The notes: generated by a model not told the origin, from the sequence alone. DNA of 64,000 nucleotides from Streptococcus cristatus ATCC 51100 (GCF_011612585.1 NZ_CP050133.1:1364001-1428000); one strand, 5' to 3'. Counted from the stretch's first letter, positions 17,937 to 27,849 are shown. Translations and numbers: made by a program.

Positions 17937-18761
17937 CTACCTCGCTTTCTGACAGTGAGGACAGAGATGAGTACCTCGTCCGCCTAGCTTAATCTTTTCA
18001 ATTGGACTGCCACATCGAGCACAAGGCTGACCAGTCTTTCCATAGACCTGCAGAAAATCCTGCATCGTGCCATCTTCACCCAAAGCATTGCGATAAGTCC
18101 GGATGGTCGAGCCCCTCTTTTCAATCCCCAGCTGCAAAACTTCAATAATCTGCTCACGCAGGCGCTTGACTTCAGCAGGCTTTAGACTGTCTGCCGGCCT
18201 TGCCGGATGAATCCGCGCCCGCCAAAGGGCCTCATCTACATAGATATTGCCTAGCCCAACGACCAAGGTCTGCTCCAGCAAATAGGGTTTGATGGGCTTC
18301 TTGGAACGACTCAAAGCTGCTGTAAAAGGTGCCAAAAGAAAGGCCGCCTCTGTTGGCTCAGGACCAAGCTTTCTGGCAGCAAAATAAGCCTCCAGCTGGT
18401 CCTTTCTCAATAGCTCCATGGTCCCAAACTTGCGGACATCTTCATAAACAAGGGTCCCACCATCCGTCATCTGGAAAAAGACATGGGCATGCTTACGCTC
18501 AGGCACCATATCAGGATAAAAAAGATACTTGCCTTCCATTCGCAGATGGGAAACCAGCACTCCACCCGTCAAGTAAAAGAGCAAATACTTGCCCCGACGA
18601 CCAATCTTTTCAATGGTTTGACCCGGCAAGTCATGAACAAAAGCATCCACTCCCGTGCCAATCATCTTGGTATAGCGGACCCGCACCTGCTCAATCGTCT
18701 TGCCAACAACCAGACACTCCAAACCGCGCCGAACCGTTTCCACTTCAGGTAATTCAGGCAT
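17937..18761 (-). CDS. mutM: formamidopyrimidine-DNA glycosylase
   Basis: This 274-residue enzyme excises 8-oxoguanine and formamidopyrimidines. It starts [10 protein letters not shown], with catalytic P2 and E3 after Met removal. The zinc finger is C247-x2-C250 ... C267-x2-C270 in the last 30 residues. It would limit mutation from the peroxide these bacteria make. It is next to coaE and likely co-transcribed. Confidence 0.96.
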   Translation of the reverse strand: MPELPEVETVRRGLECLVVGKTIEQVRVRYTKMIGTGVDAFVHDLPGQTIEKIGRRGKYLLFYLTGGVLVSHLRMEGKYLFYPDMVPERKHAHVFFQMTDGGTLVYEDVRKFGTMELLRKDQLEAYFAARKLGPEPTEAAFLLAPFTAALSRSKKPIKPYLLEQTLVVGLGNIYVDEALWRARIHPARPADSLKPAEVKRLREQIIEVLQLGIEKRGSTIRTYRNALGEDGTMQDFLQVYGKTGQPCARCGSPIEKIKLGGRGTHLCPHCQKAR

Positions 18762-18768
18762 GAAATCT

Positions 18769-19224
18769 TTATCCTTTCTTATCCAAATGTAACATGTAAT
18801 GCACCGTTCGACTTATTTCTTCAAATCCCGCACTCTTGTGAAAAGCTTGACTGACTGCATTGTCCATATCACAATCTGAAGCTAGCTGAGATACTCCTTT
18901 TTCTGTTGCCCACGACTGTGCAAACTCTAGAAGCTGAGTAGCAATACCATTTCTTTGAAAAGCAGGTGCTACCGCTATGCCTTCAATATATGCGATAGGA
19001 AGTTGCTCTGCTCCTTCCACATACTCCGAACGCATAGATAAGCTGATCCAAGCAACGGCTTCTCCTTCTATGTAGTACAAAAATTCATTAGGAAATTTGC
19101 CTTCAGAAAATGCTGCTAGTAATTTCTTTTTCTCTGTCTTCCAAGCTAAATGAGCAAAGTAAGCCCAGTCAGCTAGATGAGATTTTTCGACCGCTCGAAT
19201 TTCCCCTACCATTACCTTTTTCAA
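18769..19224 (-). CDS. GNAT-family acetyltransferase
   Basis: This GNAT protein of about 151 residues has the acetyl-CoA motif '[20 protein letters not shown]' in the middle and a late conserved helix ([14 protein letters not shown]). Substrate unknown. The TTG at 19224 overlaps the stop of the DinB-like gene (TTGA) and has AGGA eight bases upstream; the ATG at 19212 is an alternative, but its potential ribosome site is only two bases away. It ends seven bases before mutM. Confidence 0.78.
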   Translation of the reverse strand: MKKVMVGEIRAVEKSHLADWAYFAHLAWKTEKKKLLAAFSEGKFPNEFLYYIEGEAVAWISLSMRSEYVEGAEQLPIAYIEGIAVAPAFQRNGIATQLLEFAQSWATEKGVSQLASDCDMDNAVSQAFHKSAGFEEISRTVHYMLHLDKKG

Positions 19225-19745
19225 TCTTCTCTTCCTAGCAGGCGGCGAGCATAGATTGCCTGACCTGAATGCATAGCAGCATCGTCAATGATCGATACTA
19301 AGCGATTCCCACGCTTAACAGCTGGAGTCCAATTCTCATCAATAACGTCGTCCAGACTGTCTTCATTCACCTCTGATAAATAAGCAATTGTTGCCGCAAC
19401 CGCATCAGACAGATAACCTTTAAGAAAATCAATATCTGTCACCACAACTTTATGCGCTTCTTGAGGAGTGTGATGCCAATCTTCCGTATCATCTGGTAAA
19501 TCCAAAGCAAATTTTTTCTTCCAACCTTTAGAAAACCAGACTGGATTAGTCTTTGCTAAATCAGCAATCTGAAAATCCAGCTCCCGCGCCGTATGCCAAG
19601 TCAACCAAGTCACAGACTTAATGGACGGAACTGTATCCGCAACCGGAAAAGCATTCGCTTCTTCCACAGATAAATTATCCAGCACCGATAAAAAACGCTC
19701 CTCGACTCGTTCCACGTTTTCTACTAAAAGATTTACAAATTCCAT
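19221..19745 (-). CDS. DinB/DUF664-family protein
   Basis: This 174-residue four-helix-bundle protein has the metal-binding histidines expected for the DinB/DUF664 (mycothiol-transferase-like) group: H in 'TWHTARELDFQ', and 'DDAAMHSGQAIYARRLL' near the end. Such proteins bind zinc or nickel; in low-GC bacteria some act as thiol transferases. Exact function unknown. It is translationally linked to the following GNAT gene. Confidence 0.8.
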   Translation of the reverse strand: MEFVNLLVENVERVEERFLSVLDNLSVEEANAFPVADTVPSIKSVTWLTWHTARELDFQIADLAKTNPVWFSKGWKKKFALDLPDDTEDWHHTPQEAHKVVVTDIDFLKGYLSDAVAATIAYLSEVNEDSLDDVIDENWTPAVKRGNRLVSIIDDAAMHSGQAIYARRLLGRED

Positions 19746-19797
19746 TGCCCTGCCTCCTTAAAAAATCAAACTAATCACTGATTATGGCAATCTCAAC

Positions 19798-20274
19798 TCA
19801 AAGCCCCATAGCAAAGCTGTCTGAAAAATACTCGTCTAACATCAGGCGGTGTTTATCCGATACATTTTCCAGCTCTGCTATTTCTTCTTTAGAAAAAAAG
19901 CCTAAACGCAGTGTTTCCTCATTATGAAAATTGGAAATATCAACATTCTCCAGTGCCTGCAACTCATACAGAAAGACAACCGTCTGCACTTTGTCTCCAT
20001 TAGGATAAGATTCATCAAAATTAGTGTAAACATTCAGCAAGCGCTTGGCTTCAACAGCAATGCCTGTCTCTTCGTGAAATTCGCGCACGGCTGCTTGCAA
20101 AGAAGTCTCCCCGAGCTCCATAGCTCCACCAGGAATCGCCCATGTTTTTTTATCGCCTCGCAACTGCAGAAGCACACGACCACCCTCGTCTGCTAGAATT
20201 CCTCCAGCAAAATTCAGAATAACCTTATCATGCCCCACCTTGGAGCGAATATAGGAAATGTAGTCTTTGTTCAT
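19798..20274 (-). CDS. NUDIX hydrolase
   Basis: This 158-residue protein has the Nudix box GX5EX7REUXEEXGU at about residues 50-72 (GAMELGETS... REFHEETGI), which binds the catalytic metal. It would hydrolyse a nucleoside diphosphate linked to another moiety; the family often cleans oxidised nucleotides, fitting the nearby mutM. Substrate cannot be read from sequence. Confidence 0.88.
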   Translation of the reverse strand: MNKDYISYIRSKVGHDKVILNFAGGILADEGGRVLLQLRGDKKTWAIPGGAMELGETSLQAAVREFHEETGIAVEAKRLLNVYTNFDESYPNGDKVQTVVFLYELQALENVDISNFHNEETLRLGFFSKEEIAELENVSDKHRLMLDEYFSDSFAMGL

Positions 20275-20330
20275 TCAATTTTCCTATCTACGATTCAATC
20301 GATAACCAGAAATGAAAAATTCTTGCTCTT

Positions 20331-21230
20331 TTAATATTCCTTCTCATTATAGCCAAAGTCTGCCAAATCCAGCTTCTTGTCCCGCCAGTTTTTCTTGACC
20401 TTGACCCAGGTTTCGAGGAAGACCTTGTCTCCAAGCATGAGCTCGATATCGCGGCGAGCCATGGATCCGATTTTCTTGAGCATGGAGCCGCCTTTACCGA
20501 TGATAATGCCCTTTTGGCTGTCACGCTCGACCATGATCGTCGCTCGGATATGGACCTTGTCCGTCTCCTCGTCTCGCTTCATGCTGTCAACAACCACTGC
20601 GACTGAGTGGGGGATTTCTTCACGAGTCAGGTGTAGAACCTTCTCGCGAATCATTTCTGAAACCAAGAAACGCTCTGGATGGTCGGTAATCTGATCTTCT
20701 GGGAAATATTGGAAGCCTTCCTCCAGATTTTCACTAAGGATATCAATCAGATGCGAAACATTGTTGCCCTGCAGAGCCGAAATCGGAACGATTTCTTTGA
20801 AGTCCATCTGCTGACGGAAATCATCAATTTGCGCCAAAAGCTGATCTGGATGAACTTTATCAATCTTATTAACCACCAAAATAACTGGCACCTTAGCCGC
20901 TTTCAGACGTTCGATAATCATATCATCGCCCTTGCCACGTGGCTCATCTGCCGGTACCATGAAGAGAACCGTATCCACCTCACGCAAGGTGCTGTAGGCT
21001 GCTTCCACCATGAAATCGCCTAAAGCCGTCTTAGGCTTGTGGATTCCCGGCGTGTCGATAAAGACAATCTGCTCCTTATCCGTCGTATAAATGCCCATAA
21101 TCTTATTGCGGGTCGTCTGAGCCTTGTCACTCATGATGGCAATTTTTTGCCCCATGACATGATTCAAAAAAGTTGATTTGCCGACATTTGGTCGACCTAA
21201 AATGGCTACAAAGCCTGATTTAAAAGTCAT
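20331..21230 (-). CDS. era: GTPase Era
   Basis: This 299-residue ribosome-assembly GTPase has G1 GRPNVGKST (12-20), G3 'DTPGIHKP', G4 'NKID' and a C-terminal KH domain ('[13 protein letters not shown]') that binds the 3' end of 16S rRNA. It follows dgkA and ybeY; Era and YbeY both act on 16S 3'-end maturation. It is essential in most bacteria. Confidence 0.97.
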   Translation of the reverse strand: MTFKSGFVAILGRPNVGKSTFLNHVMGQKIAIMSDKAQTTRNKIMGIYTTDKEQIVFIDTPGIHKPKTALGDFMVEAAYSTLREVDTVLFMVPADEPRGKGDDMIIERLKAAKVPVILVVNKIDKVHPDQLLAQIDDFRQQMDFKEIVPISALQGNNVSHLIDILSENLEEGFQYFPEDQITDHPERFLVSEMIREKVLHLTREEIPHSVAVVVDSMKRDEETDKVHIRATIMVERDSQKGIIIGKGGSMLKKIGSMARRDIELMLGDKVFLETWVKVKKNWRDKKLDLADFGYNEKEY

Positions 21231-21245
21231 TGTTCTATTCCTTCT

Positions 21246-21650
21246 CTAAAAAATAATATCCCACAGTTTCGGCAGAAAGATAATCAAACCTGTGATAACT
21301 GCAAAACCAGAAACCACCAAAACTGCACCAGCTGCCATATCCTTGGCATTCTTTGCCCGCATAGAAAAGTGATAATCACTAGCCAGATCCACAACATTTT
21401 CAACGGCTGAATTCATGATTTCAAAAGCGATCACCAAAAAAATACTCAGCAGCAAGAACAGCCACTCCGTCGCTGAAATCCGAAAAATCAAACCTGCAAT
21501 GATGGCAGCTACAGCTGAAAGAACATGGCTCCGCATATTCTTTTCTTCTTTGAAAGCCGTGAAAATACCCGTCAGAGCGAACTCCAAACTCGATATGACA
21601 TCTCGATTTTTCCACTTGCGCTTGTTATTTTTATTGTCTTGTAAGTCCAT
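21246..21650 (-). CDS. dgkA: undecaprenol/diacylglycerol kinase
   Basis: This 134-residue three-helix membrane kinase has the family core '[13 protein letters not shown]' and '[11 protein letters not shown]'. In Gram-positive bacteria it phosphorylates undecaprenol, feeding cell-wall lipid recycling; in S. mutans it matters for acid tolerance. It starts inside the end of ybeY (20-base overlap), so its translation may depend on ribosomes reading through ybeY, which here is frameshifted. Confidence 0.94.
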   Translation of the reverse strand: MDLQDNKNNKRKWKNRDVISSLEFALTGIFTAFKEEKNMRSHVLSAVAAIIAGLIFRISATEWLFLLLSIFLVIAFEIMNSAVENVVDLASDYHFSMRAKNAKDMAAGAVLVVSGFAVITGLIIFLPKLWDIIF

Positions 21651-22127
21651 AAGCTGTCAAAATTTCTTCCTGTAAGCCAAACATTTCTGCTTCTTCTTCC
21701 GGCGTATAATGATCATAGCCGTTGATATGCAGAAAACCATGCACCGCCAAAAAGCCCATCTCCCGTTCAAAGCTGTGCCCGTATTCTTCTGCTTGCTCCC
21801 GCGCCTTGTCCACCGAAATGAAGAGCTCGCCGATATAAGCATCAAAATCCTCCAGCATCTCAGCCAGCTCAGGATTGTCCGCCAAATCTTCCTCATCAAA
21901 AGCAATATCCAACTCTGGCTTGTATTCCAAGCTGATGACATCCGTCGGCCGATCCGTGTCTCGGTATTCCAAGTTGAGCTCATGGCTGCGCTCATTGGTA
22001 ACAAAGTCACGGCCATTTCCTTATTTTCTTTGCCCGTTTTCTGAGCCGCAAACTCCAAGATTTCCTGAGTCTGCTTGATGATTTCTTGAGAAACCTGACC
22101 AGTTTCATCCACCATTTCGATATACAT
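21631..22127 (-). pseudogene. ybeY: endoribonuclease YbeY, frameshifted
   Basis: The N-terminal part starts at 22127 ([14 protein letters not shown]... KEMAVT). The conserved remainder, including the zinc motif [11 protein letters not shown], is in another frame up to 21631. At 22003-22005 the minus strand reads ACT-TT-GTT-ACC; one missing base breaks the expected ...[14 protein letters not shown]. Restoring it gives 165 residues, the normal size. YbeY processes the 3' end of 16S rRNA and is important for viability, so a sequencing error or a homopolymer slip is as likely as true loss. Confidence 0.85.
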
Positions 22128-22156
22128 ATTTTACCTGCCTTGCTAATATTACTTTT

Positions 22157-22165
22157 ATTATATCA
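22157..22165 (-). promoter_or_regulatory. extended -10 promoter of the ybeY-dgkA-era operon
   Basis: The minus strand reads TG-A-TATAAT at 22157-22165, 30 bases before the start codon. Confidence 0.6.
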
Positions 22166-22228
22166 TATTTGGGCGCCTATGAGGACGCAAGCATACATTT
22201 TGAACTAGGAGAAATCCGGTTTTAAAAC

Positions 22229-22256
22229 CAAAAAAGGCTGAGAAAATCTCAACCTC
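22229..22256 (-). terminator. terminator after tRNA-Thr
   Basis: On the minus strand AGGTTGAGA and TCTCAGCCT pair and are followed by TTTTTT. Confidence 0.82.
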
Positions 22257-22265
22257 TTTATCTAG

Positions 22266-22338
22266 TGCTAATTGCCGGGATCGAACCGGCGACCTCATCC
22301 TTACCATGGATGCGCTCTGCCTACTGAGCTAAATCAGC
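22266..22338 (-). tRNA. tRNA-Thr (GGT)
   Basis: On the minus strand the 73-base cloverleaf has acceptor arms GCTGATT and AATTAGC, the D-arm TAGCTCAGTAGGCAGAGC, the anticodon stem CATCC/GGATG with loop ATGGTAA (anticodon GGT, reads ACC/ACU), and the T-arm with GGTTCGATCC. CCA is not encoded. It is a single tRNA gene with its own terminator. Confidence 0.95.
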
Positions 22339-22387
22339 ATTACCTATCTACTATATCATGTAGATAGGTACTTGTCAATATTCTTTC

Positions 22388-22957
22388 TCATTTTTTTGCG
22401 AAATATTGCTCCCTAGTCAGATAGTAATGCACCCGTGTCACTATGCGCCCTTCCTCATGCTTGTCTAGTGATGCGTAAGGCTCTTCGTGGGAAAAGATCA
22501 TGCCTGACTTTTGCATGACACGACCAGAGGCAGGATTGTCGATATCATGCAGGGCCACCAATTTGTTCATGCCGATTTCCTCAAAAGCCAGCTCAAGCAC
22601 CGCTCGATTGGCCTCCGTCGTATAGCCCTGATTCCAGTATTTTTTATGGATCACATAGCCGATAGCTGCCGTTTTCAAGTCCAAGCGGATCTTATGCAGG
22701 TCAATCGTCCCGATAAAGTCGCCAGTTTCCTTCAGCTCAATGCCCCAGCGCCCCAAAGGATTAGCTAGGTAAAACAAGGCAATATTATTACGGGTTTCTT
22801 CTAGATTTTTGTTAGCCTCAAAGGTATAGCGAACATTCTCCTCGTCCGAAGCATATTCAAACATGGCTGGTGCGTCATCCAAGGTCACTGGGCGCAAGAT
22901 TAATCGTTCCGTCTCAATTCTGGAATGTTGGCTCAGTTTAACATAGATATTTTCCAT
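22388..22957 (-). CDS. RimJ/RimL-type GNAT acetyltransferase
   Basis: This 189-residue protein opens with 'IETERLILRPVTLDDAPAMF' and has 'AIGYVIHKKYWNQGYTTEA' and 'NPASGRVMQKSGM', the three conserved blocks of the RimJ/L acetyltransferase group. It may acetylate a protein N-terminus or an amine. The substrate is unknown. It is monocistronic, just upstream of tRNA-Thr on the same strand. Confidence 0.87.
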   Translation of the reverse strand: MENIYVKLSQHSRIETERLILRPVTLDDAPAMFEYASDEENVRYTFEANKNLEETRNNIALFYLANPLGRWGIELKETGDFIGTIDLHKIRLDLKTAAIGYVIHKKYWNQGYTTEANRAVLELAFEEIGMNKLVALHDIDNPASGRVMQKSGMIFSHEEPYASLDKHEEGRIVTRVHYYLTREQYFAKK

Positions 22958-23132
22958 CTCTTCCTCCTAATTTTTCTTATCAGAATAGCATAATTCCCTG
23001 CCTAAAACAATCCTTTTTTTCTTGCTTTTTGCGCCAGTTTCCTTTAAAATGAAAACATCACAATAATTGACCTAGGTTCCTTTGTAGTCCTGTATTCGGA
23101 GATCCTAGCGTTAGAAAAAGGAGTAAAGCTCT

Positions 23133-24245
23133 ATGTTAATCGGAATTCCAAGAGAAATTAAAAATAATGAAAATCGCGTTGCCCTGACGCCAGCTGGTGT
23201 GCACAGTCTTGTAGGAAAAGGCCATCAGGTTCTGATCGAGACAAATGCTGGACTTGGATCTGGCTTTGCAGATGCAGACTATGAAAAGCAAGGTGCAAAA
23301 ATCGTTGCCACTGCTGCTGAAGCTTGGGCAGCTGAGTTGGTTGTTAAGGTTAAAGAACCGCTGGAAACTGAATACCAGTACTTACGTGACGACCTCCTAC
23401 TCTTCACTTACCTGCACATGGCCGCTGCTCCCGAATTAGCCCAAGCTATGGTAACTGCTAAAACTACCGGGGTAGCCTACGAGACTGTACGTGACGGACA
23501 AGGACAACTACCACTATTAGTACCTATGAGTGAGGTTGCTGGTCGTATGGCGGTTCAAATCGGAGCTCATTTCCTGACCAAGCAGGCAGGTGGTTCTGGT
23601 GTTCTCCTTGGTGGTGTACCAGGTGTGCCAAAAGGTAAAGTCACCATCATCGGAGGCGGTGTTGTAGGAACTCATGCAGCCCGTATCGCTCTGGGACTAG
23701 GCGCTCAAGTTACTATTCTCGATATTAGCGCCAAACGTCTATCCGTACTGGAAGAAGTCTTTGGCAACCAAATCCAAACCCTCATGTCCAATCCATTTAA
23801 CATTGAGGCAAGCGTCCGTGAAGCAGATGTCGTGATTGGAGCCGTGCTTATTCCTGGCGCTAAGGCACCAAAACTGGTAACTGACGATATGGTTAAGCAA
23901 ATGCGCCCTGGTTCTGTTATTGTTGACGTGGCCGTTGACCAAGGTGGCGTTATCGAGACTGCTGACCGCGTGACAACCCATGATGAGCCAGTTTATGAGA
24001 AACACGGTGTTCTCCACTATGCGGTAGCCAATATCCCTGGTGCCGTGGCTCGCACTTCTACTATCGCCCTGACCAATGTCACCCTTCCTTATATCGAAGC
24101 ACTGGCTGGCAAAGGCTTCAAACAAGCTATTGCAGACGACGCTGGATTGCGTGAAGGTGTCACAACCTATCATGGCCACATCACTAGCCAACCTGTTGCA
24201 GAAGGCTTAAACCTCGACTACACTTCTATTGACGAACTTGTCTAA
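23133..24245 (+). CDS. ald: alanine dehydrogenase
   Basis: This 370-residue enzyme interconverts L-alanine and pyruvate plus ammonium with NAD. It starts [20 protein letters not shown]; the Rossmann motif is '[18 protein letters not shown]', and '[12 protein letters not shown]' holds the catalytic histidine. The ribosome site AAAAAGGAG is strong. It is a single-gene unit with terminator. Ald is not universal in streptococci. Confidence 0.96.
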   Translation: MLIGIPREIKNNENRVALTPAGVHSLVGKGHQVLIETNAGLGSGFADADYEKQGAKIVATAAEAWAAELVVKVKEPLETEYQYLRDDLLLFTYLHMAAAPELAQAMVTAKTTGVAYETVRDGQGQLPLLVPMSEVAGRMAVQIGAHFLTKQAGGSGVLLGGVPGVPKGKVTIIGGGVVGTHAARIALGLGAQVTILDISAKRLSVLEEVFGNQIQTLMSNPFNIEASVREADVVIGAVLIPGAKAPKLVTDDMVKQMRPGSVIVDVAVDQGGVIETADRVTTHDEPVYEKHGVLHYAVANIPGAVARTSTIALTNVTLPYIEALAGKGFKQAIADDAGLREGVTTYHGHITSQPVAEGLNLDYTSIDELV

Positions 24246-24266
24246 TCTTTTTTCCTCTTATATACA

Positions 24267-24298
24267 AAACCCGAAGGAACTTCTAGTCCTTCGGGTTT
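24267..24298 (+). terminator. terminator of ald
   Basis: Perfect arms AAACCCGAAGGA and TCCTTCGGGTTT. Confidence 0.9.
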
Positions 24299-24434
24299 CA
24301 TTTGTCTTAAATTTAAACTTAATATCACGCTGCCATCCATTTAGGCAGGATCAACATTGCTCTGGGTCTTTAAATTATCAAATATGTTACTCTTTAATAG
24401 ACATTTTATAAGAAGTATCTAATGCCAGTGATCC

Positions 24435-24995
24435 CTATTCCTGACTAGGCTCTTCTTTCTCGTAAAAGTTCATCCCAACCTCCGTATCCTCGACCAGAAT
24501 ATCATCAGTCTGCCCCAACAGCAGCAAAGCGATGTAAAAGTCACCAACACAGCCCGCTGCATGAATACTAGCTAGAGGCATGTAGAGAGTTGAACTGAGC
24601 AAGCCCAGCATGGCCAATAAGGTCAGAAGCAAGCTAATCAAAACAAAGGGAGCCAAACCAATGACCAAGAAGTCCTTACGATTGTAAAAAGTTCCTGGAC
24701 TAGTCGCGTAGGCCATCCCATTTTTAAAACCAAACTTGACCTTGGCCTTCCCTTTACCAAAAAACTTGAAGAAGAAACCGTGGATGTACTCATGGATGAC
24801 GACAAGGATAAAGGCAAAAACTAAAAAATAGGCAAGATCTAGACCCGAAAAATCATAATGGTCTGCACGAAAAATTAGCTGAGTCAATTTCGCAAAAAGC
24901 ATTGAGAAAGGAAAAATCAGTAAGAGCCCCGCTACATTTAGACCGATTACATATTTCTTTTCTTCCATAAAGTTGATTTTTTTAATGAGTTTCAT
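24435..24995 (-). CDS. DUF3267 putative membrane zinc metalloprotease
   Basis: This 186-residue protein has about four membrane helices. HEYIH (68-72) sits in a helix and fits the HExxH zinc motif of M50-like proteins; DUF3267 proteins share it. GGAGGAGA precedes the ATG. It lies 13 bases behind an ABC permease gene and is the last of a regulator-PspC-DUF3169-ABC cluster, where an exporter-linked protease or immunity role is possible but unproven. Confidence 0.8.
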   Translation of the reverse strand: MKLIKKINFMEEKKYVIGLNVAGLLLIFPFSMLFAKLTQLIFRADHYDFSGLDLAYFLVFAFILVVIHEYIHGFFFKFFGKGKAKVKFGFKNGMAYATSPGTFYNRKDFLVIGLAPFVLISLLLTLLAMLGLLSSTLYMPLASIHAAGCVGDFYIALLLLGQTDDILVEDTEVGMNFYEKEEPSQE

Positions 24996-25008
24996 AAAAT
25001 CTCCTCCA

Positions 25009-25701
25009 TCATTTTCGACCTTTACTCAAGACATAGGCGCTTGCACTGATAAAAATAAGAAGCCAAATCACCAAATTAGAGAAATCTTCAATTTTAAAAG
25101 AATAGTCTCCTGTTTCAAAGAAGTTGATAAAAGGATTCATAAAAGTAAACCGCAGAATATGCTGTATTGTTTTATCAAAACTAGCAAATAAGGGTACGAA
25201 ACTAATCAGCAACAGCGGAAATAAACTATAAACCTGAGCTTGTGATTGTGTCTTGGAAATTCCACCAATAAAAAGATTGATTAAAAGGATAATAACAATA
25301 ATTAAGAGATTGATCAAAAGATAGATAGGCCATTTGCCAGAGAGATCTACATGCAAATAATATGGGAAAAAAAGCAAGGCAAAGACTGTAAATAGGAAGG
25401 GATAAACCAACATGGATAAGAGGTATTCAGTAGAACGAACCCCGCTCAACATCAAGGTCTTTAGATTGCGCTTCTCCTTGTCCTCTGCCATCATAATAGA
25501 CACCATGTAGCCGCCACTCATGGCAAAGGTCATAGGCAGGATCATCTTCAATAGTCCTTGACCTGCATTGCCATTCTTATTTAAAATCATATTGTACAAA
25601 AAGAGGAGGCCGAAGGGCAGCAAGACGGACATAAGCAAAGAAGAGTTTGTCAATAAAATCTGAGTACGCAGCCATGTGAGAGCTTTAATTTTTTTATACA
25701 T
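25009..25701 (-). CDS. ABC-2 type transporter permease
   Basis: This 230-residue membrane protein has six predicted helices in the ABC-2 pattern (a polytopic permease with no ATPase domain). It overlaps the upstream ATP-binding gene by eight bases, so it pairs with it. The 'EDKEKRNLKTLMLSGVRSTEYL' loop is typical of the coupling region of ABC-2 permeases. Substrate unknown; similar pairs export peptides or give bacitracin/lantibiotic immunity. Confidence 0.85.
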   Translation of the reverse strand: MYKKIKALTWLRTQILLTNSSLLMSVLLPFGLLFLYNMILNKNGNAGQGLLKMILPMTFAMSGGYMVSIMMAEDKEKRNLKTLMLSGVRSTEYLLSMLVYPFLFTVFALLFFPYYLHVDLSGKWPIYLLINLLIIVIILLINLFIGGISKTQSQAQVYSLFPLLLISFVPLFASFDKTIQHILRFTFMNPFINFFETGDYSFKIEDFSNLVIWLLIFISASAYVLSKGRK

Positions 25702-26527
25702 CTAATTTTTCTCCTGTTAATTGAATAAAGATTTCTTCTAATGTAGGTTCGCAAGAATGTACTGTAATAGCCAATTTTAGGTCTTTTGTAGCCAATTCTG
25801 AGAACGAAATTTGCTCGGTTTGTCCATTTTCATAGCTAATTTTAACTTTCTTGGCTGCGTTATATTTTTGAATAATAGCTTTCGGCTTGCCATATTCTAC
25901 TAATACTCCCTTATTTAGCAAGGCCAGTCGATCACAAAGGGCACTAGCTTCATACATATCATGTGTCGTCAGAAAAATGGTTGTTCCCTTTTTCTTCAGC
26001 TCAAGCAAAAGTTCATGAATCACCTTGGAAGTACGAGGATCAAGCCCACTCGTTGGTTCATCCAAGAATAAGACCTCAGGATCATTTAAAAGAGCCCTAG
26101 CTAGAAACATCCGCTGCTTCATACCTGTCGAAAGTTTCTCTGCTACAATATTTTTGCTCTCTAACAAACCAACCTGCTCTAAAACTTCATCTATCCGCTC
26201 ATTTTTTAAATCGTATAATTTCGCATATATCTGCAGGTTTTTATAGAGAGTCATTTTTTCATAAAAGCCACTTGTATCAGATACTAGGCCAATTTTCACC
26301 AAATCCTGAGCATTAATAGTATTTGAAGCCTTACCAAGGATTTTACTTTGACCATTGTCGGCATCAAGCTGGCCTGTCAGGATATTAATTAACGTTGTTT
26401 TTCCCGATCCAGATGGTCCTAAAAATCCGAAAATTTCTCCTTGATCGATATGAAAATTAATTTGTTCTAAAGCTTTTTTATCTCCAAAACTTTTAGAAAT
26501 ATTCTCTACTTGAATCACTTGTGACAT
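25694..26527 (-). CDS. ABC transporter ATP-binding protein
   Basis: I start at the ATG at 26527 (MSQVIQVENI, 277 residues) because AGAGG precedes it and the family begins there; an open frame extends 30 codons further up. Walker A is GPSGSGKTT (37-45), the signature is LSTGMKQR, Walker B 'VLFLDEPTSGLD', the switch histidine is in 'LTTHDM'. It belongs to the CcmA/BcrA-type family that pairs with ABC-2 permeases, and partners with the gene at 25009. Confidence 0.92.
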   Translation of the reverse strand: MSQVIQVENISKSFGDKKALEQINFHIDQGEIFGFLGPSGSGKTTLINILTGQLDADNGQSKILGKASNTINAQDLVKIGLVSDTSGFYEKMTLYKNLQIYAKLYDLKNERIDEVLEQVGLLESKNIVAEKLSTGMKQRMFLARALLNDPEVLFLDEPTSGLDPRTSKVIHELLLELKKKGTTIFLTTHDMYEASALCDRLALLNKGVLVEYGKPKAIIQKYNAAKKVKISYENGQTEQISFSELATKDLKLAITVHSCEPTLEEIFIQLTGEKLDV

Positions 26528-26546
26528 AAGGCCTCTTCTCACTTTC

Positions 26547-26789
26547 TTACTTATAATAACGTTTAACGATTTTGTACTGGCTGACAGTAACATAAAGATA
26601 GATGACCGATACCGCAATCCAAGCCAAAATCGTATCCAATTGGAATAGGAGATTTAGCAGTATCAGTCCAATATAGATACTAGGAAAGATAAAGCTCACT
26701 AATTTCAGATGAACTCCTTTTGGACCGACAAACAGCTTATTTGAAATATCTTTTAACTGCTTGATAGGAGTCCACATTGATATAGACAA
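26547..26789 (-). pseudogene. truncated DUF3169-like paralogue (C-terminal part)
   Basis: The last 55 residues have two hydrophobic segments and end 'VSQYKIVKRYYK', closely echoing the end of the DUF3169 protein just upstream ('VDSYQAVKRYFK'). Its frame is open only from within the end of that gene (53-base overlap). I read it as the tail of a tandem duplicate whose front is deleted. It could still be made: GTG codons and an AAAGGAG lie inside. Confidence 0.5.
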
Positions 26790-27480
26790 AAATAATGGTT
26801 AAGACAATCATGCCAGATACGACCTGCATTGGTGTCCCAGCTCCGACAAGAAAGAGAAGGATATAGAGACCTGGAATGAGGCGCTGATTGAGGTTGAAGA
26901 GGGTCAAAAAGCTTTGTTCATAATGAGCCTGCAACTCCCCTTCATCATAAGACAGAGCATAGTCCTTCATCTCCTCAATGGTTGGCATAGCAGATAATTT
27001 ATATTGACGAACCTTCTGAGTGGTTTTCAATACAAGAATTTGACCTAAAATCAAAGCAAGAAACAGTGCAATATCATAAAATGGAATGTGAATCGTTGTT
27101 TCTGACCTTAGTATCGGACCTAGGTAGCTCACTCCTCCAAAGAGGGTGAATAGAGTCAGAGCATACGAGATATTATATAAAATCGTCGCATATTCTAGTG
27201 TTTTGAAAGTTTGACGATAGAGCTTATAGCTTTTGTCATCATCTTCTTCTCTCTGGTAAGCCCTGTGAAATTTATGCGTCTGATAGAGCAAGAAAAAGGT
27301 TACGGGATAGAGAATAAACAAACTCGCTCGACCAATGTTCTTCAGCAGTTCAACATTTAAGAAAGTCGGCCAAGAAATATGCTCAAAATGAGCCATTATA
27401 AAACCAACTACCCCTCCTCCTAATATAGCAGCAAGAATGAAGATGCCGATATTTCTCAATATTCTTTTCTTTGTTGACAT
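26737..27480 (-). CDS. DUF3169 membrane protein
   Basis: This 247-residue protein has about six helices with the DUF3169 layout: a basic N-terminus, paired helices, a long polar loop ('AMPTIEEMKDYALSYDEGELQAHYEQS'), then two C-terminal helices. Family function unknown; members commonly sit beside XRE regulators and ABC transporters in Firmicutes, as here. Confidence 0.82.
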   Translation of the reverse strand: MSTKKRILRNIGIFILAAILGGGVVGFIMAHFEHISWPTFLNVELLKNIGRASLFILYPVTFFLLYQTHKFHRAYQREEDDDKSYKLYRQTFKTLEYATILYNISYALTLFTLFGGVSYLGPILRSETTIHIPFYDIALFLALILGQILVLKTTQKVRQYKLSAMPTIEEMKDYALSYDEGELQAHYEQSFLTLFNLNQRLIPGLYILLFLVGAGTPMQVVSGMIVLTIIFVYINVDSYQAVKRYFK

Positions 27481-27495
27481 TGTTTTCTCCTATTC

Positions 27496-27849
27496 TTAAA
27501 TAAGCGCAGTCAGCCAAGCCATGACTTGGCTAATAAAGTCAGAGGCAATTTCCAGTATTTCACGGCCAAATAAAGGTAAAATAATCAGCACTGTCATCAG
27601 AAAAATAAAGTGATTTCTGACTTTTTTGTTCATTTTATTCCACAAATAATCCCTTTGTAACCATCCTGCCAGATAGGCATAGCCCAAGGCTACAAAAATC
27701 CCTAACTCAGTTGATGCTAGCACTATAACTGCGAAGATCAGACGAATATAAGCTACCTTTATCCCAAAATAATCCGCCAAGCCTGCACAGACACCAGCAA
27801 TTTTTGCTTGTTCTTCGTTAACTTTAAAGTTTTCCATAAATTCTTGCAT
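27496..27849 (-). CDS. PspC-domain protein
   Basis: I start at 27849 (117 residues), where AAGGAG lies seven bases upstream; the frame is open ten codons further. The PspC core is 'KIAGVCAGLADYFGIKVAYIRLIFA', with two to three helices. PspC proteins sense membrane stress in the phage-shock and LiaFSR-type responses. Its place between an XRE regulator and an ABC exporter cluster fits a cell-envelope stress module. Confidence 0.85.
   Translation of the reverse strand: MQEFMENFKVNEEQAKIAGVCAGLADYFGIKVAYIRLIFAVIVLASTELGIFVALGYAYLAGWLQRDYLWNKMNKKVRNHFIFLMTVLIILPLFGREILEIASDFISQVMAWLTALI

Noticed and set aside
21657..21990. Continued first frame of ybeY after the frameshift ([16 protein letters not shown]...)
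   Set aside because: Out-of-frame reading of conserved YbeY sequence; the composition is unlike a real protein.
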